DNA from: Lindgomyces ingoldianus
Lineage: Eukaryota > Ascomycota > Dothideomycetes > Pleosporales > Lindgomycetaceae
Length of the DNA: 64,000 bases
NCBI RefSeq assembly: GCF_010093535.1
Contig: NW_022985170.1
Coordinates: 290,016-354,015, forward strand
Direction of reading: 5' to 3'
In this document: positions 9,995 to 20,920 of the stretch, piece after piece
Numbering within the stretch: the first letter of the stretch is position 1
Layout of the letters: each line of letters opens with the position of its first letter
The notes under the pieces: generated by a model
Told to the model about the DNA's origin: nothing
The model's database searches: none
Seen by the model: only the letters and a program-made list of their open reading frames with translations
Program-made: the position numbers and the translations under genes

Positions 9995-12928
9995 CTAAAG
10001 ACCTAAGACGTATTTCCGCATTTGGGAGCACTTCTCTATTAGGAATATGGCTTCGTTTGTTCGGTCCTGGGTCCTTAGCGTTAACGCTAGGTTAGCCATG
10101 CTGGTCAGCGTGTCTGGATGTTCCTCCCCAAGCACCCTTGAACATATGTCCAGTTCTTTTGCTTGCAGCTCTTCGGCCTCCTTCAACCGCCCTTGATTTC
10201 TATATGTTGATGCCAGGTTGGCCATGCTGGTCAGCGTGTATGGATGCTCCTCCCCAAGCACTCTCTTTCTCGTATCCATTACTTGCACCTCCAACTCCTC
10301 TGCCTTCTTCCACCCCCCTTGACTCTTGTACGTTAATGCCAGATTGGCCATGCTGGTCAGCGTGTCTGGATGCTCCCCCACAAGTACCCTCAAGCATATC
10401 TCCAGTCCTTTTGTTTGCAGCTCTTCAGCCTCCTTCCACCGCCCTTGATCCCAAAACGTTGACGCTAGGTTGGCAATGCTGATCAGAGTGGAAGGATGCT
10501 CCTCCCCAAGCACCCTCAAATTTGTCTCCACCACTTGCACATCCAGCTCTTCGGCCTCCTTCCATCGCCCCTGATTCCTGTATGTTGACGCTAGATTGGC
10601 CACGCTGGTCAGTGTGGAAGGATGTTCCTCTCCAAGCACTCTCTTTCCCACCTCCATTACTTGCAACCCTAGCGCTTCGGCCTCCTTCCATCGCCCTTGA
10701 TTCCTATACGTCAACGCCAGATTAGCCATGCTGGTCAGTGTGTGTGGATGCTCCTCCCCAAGCACCCTCTTTATCGTCCCCATTACTTGCACCTCCAGCT
10801 CTTCTGCCTTCTTCCATCGCCCTTGATTCCTGTACGTGGACGCCAGACTGGCCATGCTGATCAGCGTGTCTGGATGCTCCTCCCCGAGCACTCTCGAGCA
10901 TACCTCCAGTTCTTTTGCTTGCAGCTCTTCGGCCTCCTTCCACCGCCCTTGATCCCTGTACGTCGACGCCAGATTGGCCATGCCGGTCAGCGTGGAAGGG
11001 TGCTCCTCTCCAAGCACCTTCAAGCTTATCTCCATCACTTGCACCTCCAACTCTTCGGCCTCCTTCAACCGCCCTTGATTTCTATATGTTGATGCCAGAT
11101 TGGCCATGCTAGTCAGCGTGTCTGGATGCTCCTCCCTAAGCACTCTCTTTCTCGTCTCCATTACTTGCACCTCCAGCTCTTCCGCCTTCTCCAACCTCCC
11201 ACCAAGCTTGCATGCTAACGCTACCATTGTCATACTGTTCAATGTCTCCCCTTGCTCTGTACCAAGTAGCCTTCTCCTAACTTTCATTGATTTTATAGAC
11301 ATCTTCTCCGCGTCAGACGCACTTCCTCTTTGCCACGCGTACCATGCTGCATTGTACATCAGGAGGGCCCACTCCTTAAGTGACTCCTCGCCCTCAGGCT
11401 TCTGCACTAATGCTAACTTTGCGTGTGGAAAAAGCGCCTGGCATTGTGTCCAATTCTTATAATTTCCTGTTGGAAACTCCCTGCAAAGATGTGTAATATA
11501 CTGCTGCCTCCATCTTTTAAGTTGACCCTGACCTTCTAACCACTTGCGAGTGGCAAGCTGCACTAGACTATGCATCTCAAATGTTGTTGTATCGGCAGTA
11601 AGCGAGATAAATGAGTAATTTCTTAGTGTGAGAATATCATCTTCAAACCTGTCGTGGACGCTAGCTTCTGACATGCTATCTTCACTATCAGTTCCTTCAT
11701 TCTTTTCGCCATCCGCGCGCGAACTTTCGTCCCTAGTCGCCGTCCCGTTACGACTCCGAAGCAGGATTTCTGGGATCCTTTGACGATCAAAAAAACTCAT
11801 GAGTGATAGTAGGTCGGCTGCTGATCGCTTTGTTGCATGTATATAATCGAACGAGATTTGCCAAGTTAGAAGAATTGAGTTTTCAGCCTCCCAGTCACGA
11901 CGAAGATGCCCCCCGTCGTAGTTCAAGAGACTCGTCTTTGCCTTATCGCCCTGCTTCAGCTTCTCAATATACTGCTGTACAGAACATCTTAGAGCTCTTT
12001 CCTTGATATACGCGGCCGCCTGGACGATAGCAAGGGGCATATACTCAAGTGCCGCTCCTAGCTCAGCCGCCCTGTCGTTGTCCATCTGGTCTCCTAGCTT
12101 CTTTTCAAGGAGCCCGAGCGCTTGTCCTCTATCCATTGGTTCCACGGTGATTAGGTTGTTCTCTTCCACTAGTTTCAAAGCCATGTCCCTGCTTCGCGTT
12201 GTAATAAGGACCGATCCATTCTCGTTCCGAGGTAAATATCGAATAAGTGGCCGCTTTGATTTGCTGCCTAGACAGCCTTCCAATCCCTCCTTGCTCGTAG
12301 TTTGAGGCTTAAGAAGGAAGTCAGCATTGTCGACGTTGTCAAGAACAAGCACCCAGTTTCCCTTATTCTTATCGCATAGCCAGTCGTGGACGAGCTTGAA
12401 GATATTCGCCTTTTGATTTACCCGACCTGGGATCTTAACTTGGTCGGCGATTTCCCGAAAGCTTTTGCTCAAAACGAGCGGCATTGCTCCCATGCACCCA
12501 GAAGATCCATGCATTTGGCAGTTCGTCTCTAGTTCGGTAGGCGTATTCGATCACTAGCTGTGACTTCCTATACGCTGGTAAGCATTTAAACTGAGCTCCC
12601 CGCCATTTGATTCGTACCCCACTCCGCCGAGGCCGACCAGCGCTACCTTCGATGCTGGTACAGATAGCTTTTTGTAGATCCGGTCAAGCAGTAACTCTCG
12701 ATCGACATAATCCGGGTCGCGGGGGAAAGGGATGTTAGAAGAAGGGTTCGCGGGTGTTTCTGGTTGCTCTAGTTGGGGTATTGCCCTTAGAACTGCTCAG
12801 CTTCGGCCTCTTGTAGCTAACTCACCCGGCGGGAGGTGAAATGCAACACTAACCGGGCCATTAATTAACCCTGCTTGAAAGCCGTAGTTGCTGCCTCCAA
12901 AGGTACTCGTCACACTGCTGTATGCCAT
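9995..12928 (-). pseudogene. NB-ARC/TPR receptor (fungal NLR), frameshifted
   Basis: The gene reads from ATG 12928 through exons 12826..12928, 12618..12768 and 12567 downward, with introns of 57 and 50 bp. Exon 1 encodes a Gly/Asn-rich motif (FGGSNYGFQAGLINGPV, residues 10-26). It is followed by the linker HLPPE-QPETP and the P-loop GLGGVGKSQL, whose Gly85 codon is split by intron 2. After about 34 more codons the frame breaks. The run of four T at 12463-12466 (AAAA on the coding strand) has one base too many for SNAARFEQ to continue into SFREIADQVKIPGR. From there it is open to 9995: Walker B-like WVLVLDNVDN, sensor LITTRS, a GLPL-like MPLAI, the helical NB-ARC end, and ten 42-residue TPR units of kinesin-light-chain type. 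Repaired length would be about 941 aa. In this family the NB-ARC oligomerises on ligand binding to the repeats and signals death or incompatibility. It may be a pseudogene, a phase-varying allele or an assembly error. Confidence 0.85.
10075..11225 (-). repeat. Tandem 126-bp repeats encoding TPR units
   Basis: About nine to ten consecutive 126 bp units encode 42-residue TPRs with the frame PDTLTSMANLASTYRNQGR, then WKEAEELEVQVMETRKRVLG and EEH. At DNA level the units are still near-identical, for example the recurring ttggccatgctggtcagcgtg and ctcctccccaagca blocks. Differences concentrate at a few codons (D/S/H/Y after EEHP, and the LQAKELEVCS versus LEVQVMETRK variants). This is the pattern of recently homogenised, binding-surface repeats in fungal receptors. 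Confidence 0.85.
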
Positions 12929-13884
12929 GGTGCATGCACAGGAAGAGAGTCGTTCTCAGTTGTGGAGTTGCGAGACTGAATATTGGCGGGCGTCCCGTGC
13001 TATCGGCTGGCTCAGGCTTGATGATAATATACTATCCACGGCGCATTTCCTCCAGTAAACTGAAAGTTATTCAACGCCCGCTGCTGCCACGCTTTCAGGC
13101 CCTGCGGTGGACAACGAATCCGATAATGTCCCGAAGAGATACTGCTGCTTTTCTATATTAATTTTCTTCGAGACTCGCTCTACACTGCAATCACTATGCA
13201 GTAAGTTCGTTAGCAGTAGGGTTGGCTGGGGACGCTTGCACTCAAGTGGCGACTACGCCATCGAGATCCGGACAATAGGTGAACGCAGGGCGACGATTAG
13301 AAATAAATACTAATCTCAATATAGTGACTCACTACACATCGAAGCATCGTGGGGAATACCTACATGCACACGATGAGTCTTGGGAAAGTACATTGCCCAA
13401 GCCCTCTTTTCGCTCCTCATTGGTAAACATGACCTGGTCGCTGTACGCAATTGCCGACCACAACACATGGCGCACCTTGCAAGCGGGCTGGTCAAGGGAG
13501 TGTAATCCACTTGTTGTAGAGAAACCTGAGAGACTCTATGAGACAAGACAATAGACGTGGGAGCAACAGTGAATGAACTTTTTCGAACTAGAAATTTATC
13601 TTTCCAGTGCTTCACGTATCGAACAAGGAAAAGACATGGCCAGTACTGGCAATGCCCCAAGGACGAACCACCCACACCAACTAGCTAGGAAGAATATTAC
13701 GCCTCTATTCATAAATAGATAGCTTCTGTAAACTGACCTTTTTTGGTAGGGACAGCACAGCCCCTACCCCTTCAAAGACCTTCTAAAACCCCTTGTCGGG
13801 TGGCGTATTCAGATAGCCAGCCCCAATATCTATGCCTCTGTTCCTAAAGAAACACAAGACGATAATCATTACGGTTACACTTCT
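12929..13884. other. Intergenic, no gene recognised
   Basis: This lies between the receptor start codon and the FAS2 stop codon. It should hold the receptor promoter and the FAS2 3' UTR. Frames of 60-119 codons are present but look like chance, lacking domains and recognisable introns. Confidence 0.5.
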
Positions 13885-16800
13885 TCAAAATGAAGCTACA
13901 GCTACAGCGACCGCCTGTTCATCCGAGTGGCTTATGCTGACGCTGAGCTTCTTGACACCGACCCTCTTTGCTTCCTGCTCAGCGAAACCATGAAGCTGCG
14001 AAGTTATTAGTGGAATGAACGACGAAATTAATTCAAGTGACTATACCTTAACGGTTGGCGCTCCCGTCTCATCGTTGACGATTTCAATCTCTCTCAACGA
14101 TGCACCTGCACCCTTTCCTTTGACACCGAGAGATTTGAAGACAGCCTCCTTCGCTGACCACTTACCAGTAAAGCTAGCCTGTGGACTGCCCGCCTTCTGG
14201 CAGTACGCAATCTCGCTGTCTGTGAAGTTGCGTTCAAGGAAAGTCTCATTTTCGATATTAATCGAGCCCACAGTTTCGACGTCGACGCCGATCTTAGTAT
14301 TTTGTGTAGCAGAAGCCTGAGTGAGCGACTCCACCATCTTCCTCGTCTCTTCAGATTTGGCATCCTTCTTCGGTGCTTCAACCTTCGCAGGGTAGGCATA
14401 CTGAGCCGTCTTCTTGTCGATCGTAACGCGAGCGTGCGGGTTCAAGAAGACTTCTTGCATCTTCTCTTCCTCGTACGGCGCTTTGTCCTTGGCACGGAAC
14501 ATCGTGTTGTTGATGAGACCGTCATGGAAGTATCGGTAGGCCTTCTTTTGACGAGCCTCGACCTTTAGCTTATAGGTGGCATATTGAGCGTGGTCAAGAG
14601 TGGCAAAGAGGTACTTGGGATGAATACCAATGGCCTGGGTGCCCTTCTGGCCAAAACCGAATGAAGTGACTGAGAAGGCCTTGACGCCGTCGGTCTGGAT
14701 GGTGCGCGAAGGATAGACAATGTAGTCGAATTGCTCCATGACCTTGTCAACATTGTCGGCGTTACGGTTGCCGGGAACGAGACCAGAGTTGAGCACTTGC
14801 AAACAGCCGTTGAACATCCAGGCACCGGCCGCACCTTTAGGGTGGCCAGTGAGGTATTTCTGGAAGATGCCAAGCAGTGCGTTCCCTTTGGCACGGCCAA
14901 GATGACGCATCTGGTGGCAGACGACATCCGATTCGTTCTTGTCGTTAGCAACGGTCGAGGTACCGTGAAATGAGGCAACACCCAGGTCGTCGATTGTGAG
15001 GCCCCACGTGGCGAGGGCACCGCGGAGAGGAGCAATACGAGGATCCTGTTTCCAGAAGTTGTTACCTAGGCTGTTCAGAACTTCTTTCTCCTGTCGCTTG
15101 GCTTCTCGCTCGATATGAGCGGCACGCTCCTGCATGTACTCGGATTCATTGAACTGTTCAACTGTATCCTTCATCGCAGCAACCTCCTCCTGGAGATACA
15201 GAAGTTCTGACTCCTGCCACTGTTTGATTTGGCGGCGTCGGAGATCCATCTGTCTCTTTCTGTACTTAATATCGAGCAAAGGCGATGGGAATTTGGATGG
15301 CATCTCACGAGCGGTCGTGAGAACACCCTTGCCAGGGGCGGGGACGGATCGGCCAATCTTGTCGGTAGCTGTAGCAGTGAAACCAAGAATACCATAAATG
15401 GGGACACCCATATCTAGAGCTAGCTTGGCATCCATGATGACTTGCAAACCACATCCTTGAGATTCCATGAAGCCGCCCCTAGTAGTAGTGGTTGGGCGGG
15501 ACATCTCCTTTGGTGTCCGACCATGAGCAAATTCGTCTTCCGCGTTGCTGGTGGCTTTCATGTTGGCGAATTCATAAGAGCCTTCCTCTTGGAAGTCATC
15601 GAAACCACCAACGAAGCAGACGCGAGCTTTACCCTCAACGATAGTGTCATAACCAATGTCGAGGGATTCAACAGCGGTGGCACAAGCACCGACAGGGGTT
15701 TTGATAGGACCAGTAGAAGAGAGGAGCAGCATATTGACCCAAGCGCTCATGGTGTTGATGAAAGATTCCTGAAGAATATCCTTTTGGAGTGGCTTGTCGA
15801 GGAAGCGGTCCTTGTACATGCCTCGGAGAGCATTCGTGCCACCAATTCCAGAACCGATGCAGTTGCCGACTTGAGAGATGTGGACATACTTATAGAACTC
15901 GTACGGGTCGGTGATACCGCTGGAGAGAAGAGCTTCTGCAGTCGAGACAAGAACAAAGAGCGTGACGGGGTCAACCTGGGAGATGATGTCATCGGGAACA
16001 CCATACTTCTTAGCGTCCCAGCCTGTGGGGATTTGGCCGGCAACAAGACGGTCGAAGCGAAGAGCCTTAGGGATGAGGAGCGTGGCACCTTTCTTCAGGC
16101 GAACAGTGAATTCACCAGACTCTGTAATTTCGAAAATCTCCACGTTGTCGCCGTGCTGACGCTTGAACTCATCAGCGGTCTCCTTGGAAGCCTCAAAGGG
16201 ATCCAGGTCTTCTTCGATCTGAATCTCTTGGAGAAGTTGTTTCTTGTTCGGATCATACCCGTTAAACAGCTCCGGCTCGATTAGACGAATACCAGAGTGT
16301 TCTAGGATATATTTCTCGTATTTGGCCTTGACATCTTTATCTTCCACTGGTTCACCGGTCTTGGCATCAACCCAGCCCGAGTAGCTCTTGCCCTTGATGG
16401 GACCATTATGGTTCTTGATGAGCCCCATGATCCATGCCATTTCAACACAGCCTTCGAGCGAAAACTCGCCGGAAGACTCCATCTCCCAGCGGGTTCTTGA
16501 ATTACCCCAAGGTCCGACTTCGGCAAAACCAGTAACAACAACGACCTTCTCAAGATCGACCATCCCCTTTAGGTCGGGGTTGAGTGGCTTGATTTCAGTT
16601 TCCCAGTCGGGAACTTTAGGGAAGTCGAATTTCAAGTTCGCCCTGGGTTGAATAGTGGCCTTCTTGTACAAAGCCTCGCTTGCTTCGCCATTGATGATTT
16701 TGTTCTCGATGGCATTCTCTTTGATCACGGCTTTGCGAACCTCGCTAGTCTCCATGTGCTCCTTTCGGAGATCAGTCATGAGATCCTTAAGGTTGGGAAT

Positions 16801-19583
16801 GTATTGGAAGCCGCCATTGAGGTCAGCCCAGACGGGTTCGACCTGGCAGAGATTGACGATCGGGGGAGCCATGAGGCCAAGTAGGTTGAAGGCCATTTCT
16901 TGCTGAGAGAAGGTGCGTACGCCATACTTCTCGATGCCTTCGGCGACAATGTTGTTACCAGCCATGAGACCAGTGCCACGAGTCCAGCCGATAACGGCGC
17001 CACAAATAGTGAGGAAGCTGCCCCAGCTCTCAGAGTGCCATCGGGTAAAGAGCGTCTCGAGAGCAATCTTGGACTCGGCGTACATGCCGTCGTTACCGAA
17101 AGTGCCGTGGTTGGGGGAGAGGGGAAGAATAACCTGAGCAGGGCGAGTCTCGTAGCCGTTGGCTTGTTTATGCGCTTTGACACATCCTAGGAGTCGGAGA
17201 AGGTTGGTTAACATTATCCGGTGAGCAAGCTCGGACTTCGAATCAAGGCCATCAATCTCGCGGCCATTCTCGGAGATGGCGGCGAAAGGAACAATGTAGT
17301 CTAGATCCCAGCCAAGGCCCTTTTTAGGATCGAAGATGTAGTCGACCAATGCCTCAACGTCCTGCTTACTTCCTTGGTTGAATGGTACAACGATGAGTTG
17401 AGAGCCACGGGCACCGTAGCGAGTGTACATAGACTGATAGTACTCATTAACTTCTCGAGAGAATCGAGACGTAGTGACGACAACCTTGGCACCACCACTG
17501 ATCAAGCCCTGGAGGACTTCAGCGCCAATTGATCCAGCACCAGCACCAGTCATGAGAGCATTTTTACCCTGGAAGCTGACACCAGACTTGGCAGCATTCT
17601 CCAGACCATCTAGATAGATGCCAGTCAGCTTCTTGCTGTACTCCCAGCCATGGTCATCCTTCCTCTTCAGATGAAGGAATGGAATTGTTTCGACCTTTCC
17701 TTGCTTCATGGGAGCATGGACGCGGCCGTTCCTGCCCTTCTTCCCCTGGCCATTGATAGCCTTGCCATTCTCGCTCGGCATAATCTGGCCTTCGTTCATG
17801 GAAAGTGAGCGAATGACATTGCTGTAAAGACTCTTAATCTGCAGTTGAGAGGACTTAGAAAGCTTGTGCTGCTGCTTGATGAGTTTGTAGATCCGCTGCA
17901 AATCATTCTGGACCTTGGTGCGGTTGCCGTACTCGGAGAGCTTGCCTCCTTCGGCCATTTCTCGGACATAGTGCTCCAGCTTGCGGACGCTAGCCCTTGG
18001 GGTTTCGGTATAGTTCATGTTGCCCTTGGCGTCGATTTCAAGATGGGGTGCAGTGGGTATAGCAACATCTTTGTAGACGGGAGCCTCATTGAGAACGTCT
18101 TTGCAGTTCTCAATGAGCTGCTGGCCGAGTTCTTTGGCGAGCTCATATGTCTCGCCTCGTTCCGTGGGGCAGTGGTCGATGTGATATTGCATGAAATCGA
18201 GAAGAAGGGGGTTCGATCGGTTCATGATGTTGATGCAACGACTGACAATCTCTCGATCCACAGCCTTGAGGCGGCCGAAGATGATATCGTAGTACATGCT
18301 GAGAGCGTCCTGGCGGGCCCAATTCCACGAGGAGTCGTAGACACGAGCTTTCAGGGAAGTGAACTGCGGTTCGATACCAGAGGCATAGAAGTCGCCATGT
18401 TCTGCGGTCCAGAGGTCCAGTTGAGCTTGGAGAGCGGATGCAGCTTTTTGTGATCCAACAAAAGCCTTGTCGCCGGCACGGAGGTCCATCTTAAGATACC
18501 TTGCAAAAAGCTCTAGTTGTTGCTTGAATAGCATTCGCTGGTCTTTCGTGAGGGCGTCGATGGCAGCGGGATCCATCATCATGCCTCCCGCTGCACCGCC
18601 GGCATCGCCGCCAGCCGAAGGAGCAGACAAGTTGACTCCAGCCTGAGCCGCATATTTGTTGGTCATTTCGTCCAACCACGCCTTCCCATCGTTTTCCGAG
18701 CCAAGACGCGATGCTGGCTCACTGGTGAGAGCGAGCAATAGAACACCGTCTTGGCGGCCGGATGCTAGTCCCCATCTAGTCTCTAAGTGCTTTCGCACGG
18801 CTGTGATGTTGAAGCCCCCAGGCATCTTAGACGACACCATTCGGGCAATGAGGGAGGAGGACTGCTTCCCAAGCTGACCATTGAAGGTAGCCTGCATCGA
18901 AGCACCGAGCTCGTCTAGGGGGGTATCTTCTGGCTTCTCGGGGGTTGAGCCGAACTCCTTGCCTAAGTCACCGAGAATTTCGTTTTGGAGGGTAGATTTT
19001 CCTGCAGCGGAATTAGCGATTGAGTAAGTTTGTACTATACTCGAGAAGACTCACCTCCGACCAAATCTTTGATGGCTTTGCTTAGGGGAATGTCCAACAG
19101 AGGCTTCTTCAACTTCTGGGCCACCAATGCGCGGAGGATATCGGTTGCAGTCACTGGAGCATCTGGCACCTGTGCTGCGGGGCCCGCACTCGCTGGTGGG
19201 GGGGCCGCTGCCGGTGCTGCTGTCGTCGGAGCTGCTGTCGGGGAGGGAGTTGCTGGGGCATCTCCGCTGCCCGACGCCGCGGGCTCTGGTTCTTCCTCCA
19301 CCGGGTCTACGTCGTAGTAGATGTCTTTTGCGTCCTTGTTGTAGCACAGAATCTGCCTCTGCACGGACAGGGCCGCATCATGAGCCTCGTATTTGGACGC
19401 CAGTGTCCGCTTCGCCATCACGCCGAGGGTGTCCGCAGGGCCGATTTCGACGATGCGCTCGGTGGTCTTCTCACCGAGCACCACATCTTGAGTCTCAATC
19501 CACCTCACAGGCGAGGCGAACTGGTATGCGAGCAGCTCAATGAGGAGCGTGTGGGAAAGCTCCTGCTCGACCTCGGGACGCAT
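13885..19583 (-). CDS. FAS2: Fatty acid synthase subunit alpha
   Basis: Exons complement(13885..13995, 14047..19001, 19055..19583) give 1864 aa, the usual length for primary-metabolism Fas2. Domains in order: N-terminal part of the malonyl/palmitoyl transferase; an Ala/Pro linker; ACP with the phosphopantetheine Ser179 in GGKSTL; ketoreductase with a Rossmann [10 protein letters not shown] near 660; ketosynthase with nucleophile Cys in [11 protein letters not shown] near 1295 and His in [10 protein letters not shown] and in [10 protein letters not shown]; and a C-terminal phosphopantetheinyl transferase beginning IGVDVE with [12 protein letters not shown]. The 53 bp first intron falls just before the ACP Ser. 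The small last exon supplies [16 protein letters not shown], which completes the transferase. Six alpha and six beta chains form the cytosolic barrel that makes C16-C18 acyl-CoA. The gene is divergent from FAS1. Confidence 0.97.
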
Positions 19584-20920
19584 GGTGCAGGAATTGACGG
19601 GTGGCGGTATTGGGTGGAATGGGGGTGGTACGGGGTGGTGGAGGGCTCAATGGATATCGAAAAAGAGTCTGGGAGAAGGTATCTTCTTGACGTCAAAAGG
19701 AGAGGAGGAGCGGCCGGCGTCGAGGAAGGGGCGGCGGCGTGCTGCAGATATTACGGTAGGCACGGGGGGAAGGCGAGGGAGGAGCGACACAACGGTTCCC
19801 GGATCGGGCTTGTGATGAGAGTGTCAGGAGTGGTGGGCTTGCGCGCGGCGGGAGGTTCAGGAACGCTGACGGCCCAACGCATTGGCTGTTTATCTCTCGT
19901 TCGAAGGGAAAGGAAGATCAAAGACGCACTTTGCGGTGTGTTGAGGGTTTCTGGGGTCTGGCCTAAAAACATCTACCCCTGCCGGAAAGCTTGTCGCCGC
20001 TTGGTGGGCTCCCAACAACAAATTTCGGCTGCAAAGTTCTGGGAGCAGCCACACTTGAGATCATGGACCGAAATGGCCCGGCTTGCGATATGCAGGCCTG
20101 TCAACAGCACCCTCAACGTCTGCCAGGTGCGGAGACGGCGTTATCAGTAATCGCCCGAAGCTACCAGTCATTGTCGCCAACTAGCCTCTCGAACCGTGGC
20201 TGCTGGTGGAGCGTCGTTGGCCCTCTCAAGATCCATGTACCGCGTTTTCGTGATCTCAACCAGATGCAGCTCCCCGGTCGTCAACAAGGGCGCTAGCGCT
20301 CCCCAGCCGAGTCTTCACGGACGTCTGGGAAAAAAAGTGAACGACACCGCCGCCGTTAGGGGATTAATTACCCACGCCTGCTCTCACCTCACGCCTCAAC
20401 CTCTGCTCTCCACCCCAATTGCATTCACCGCCCTCTCCCCTCCACACCATTTTTGCTTTCTTTTGCCCTGCGTTGTTGTTTATCACCCACACACGCAGCA
20501 CGCTTTCTTTGCAAGGGAGCTGCGACTCAGTTGCAGTACGAACAAATTCCCGCGCACCAGCCGGTAGATTGACTTCTACCTTCCCCATACCAAGTAAGTC
20601 AGGCGCATCTTCCCTCAAGGGAAGTCGTAGTGGCCCAGACGGCAACCACGCCCCTGACCCTCATCCCTTCACTGTGTCCCTGCAGTGAGGAGCCCAAACT
20701 CACAACTGCCCAGGTACGCCGCTTGATCAGTAAACTTGCGGACCTCGCAACTTGCTCCCATTTTGTACAGGTACGGATACTCTCATGTAGCCCCCGCATT
20801 GGCATTCCCGTGCCGATTACTATCCATATCTACTTTACCCTCTGCATGCCTCGGTCCGGCCAACTCTGAAACCAACCCAAGCTCACAGCTCTAACAGGCC
20901 ACATACGCACCGCCGCAAAC
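19584..20920. promoter_or_regulatory. Shared divergent promoter of FAS2 and FAS1
   Basis: 1337 bp separate the two start codons. The part nearer FAS1 (about 20390-20560) is CT-rich. A consensus donor GTAAGT at 20594 and acceptor-like CTAACAG at 20891-20897 suggest an intron in the FAS1 5' UTR; this is inference. A CCTCGG site lies at 20849-20854. The long frames crossing the region on the plus strand are antisense extensions over FAS2 and look non-coding. Confidence 0.6.
20849..20854 (+). promoter_or_regulatory. CCTCGG hexamer, candidate FarA/CTF1 site
   Basis: The hexamer CCTCGG ends 66 bp before the FAS1 ATG. It is the established target of the Zn2Cys6 fatty-acid regulators FarA and FarB of Aspergillus and the related CTF1 proteins. 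A six-base motif occurs often by chance, so the support is mainly the gene it precedes. It may lie inside a 5' UTR intron. Confidence 0.3.

Noticed and set aside
13316..13675. 119-codon minus-strand frame between the receptor and FAS2
   Set aside because: No domain, no conserved pattern, and an opposing frame of similar size (13279-13554).
19380..20150. 256-codon plus-strand frame across the FAS2 start
   Set aside because: It is antisense to FAS2 exon 1 and then runs through promoter DNA. Composition is biased, with no domain or splice partners.
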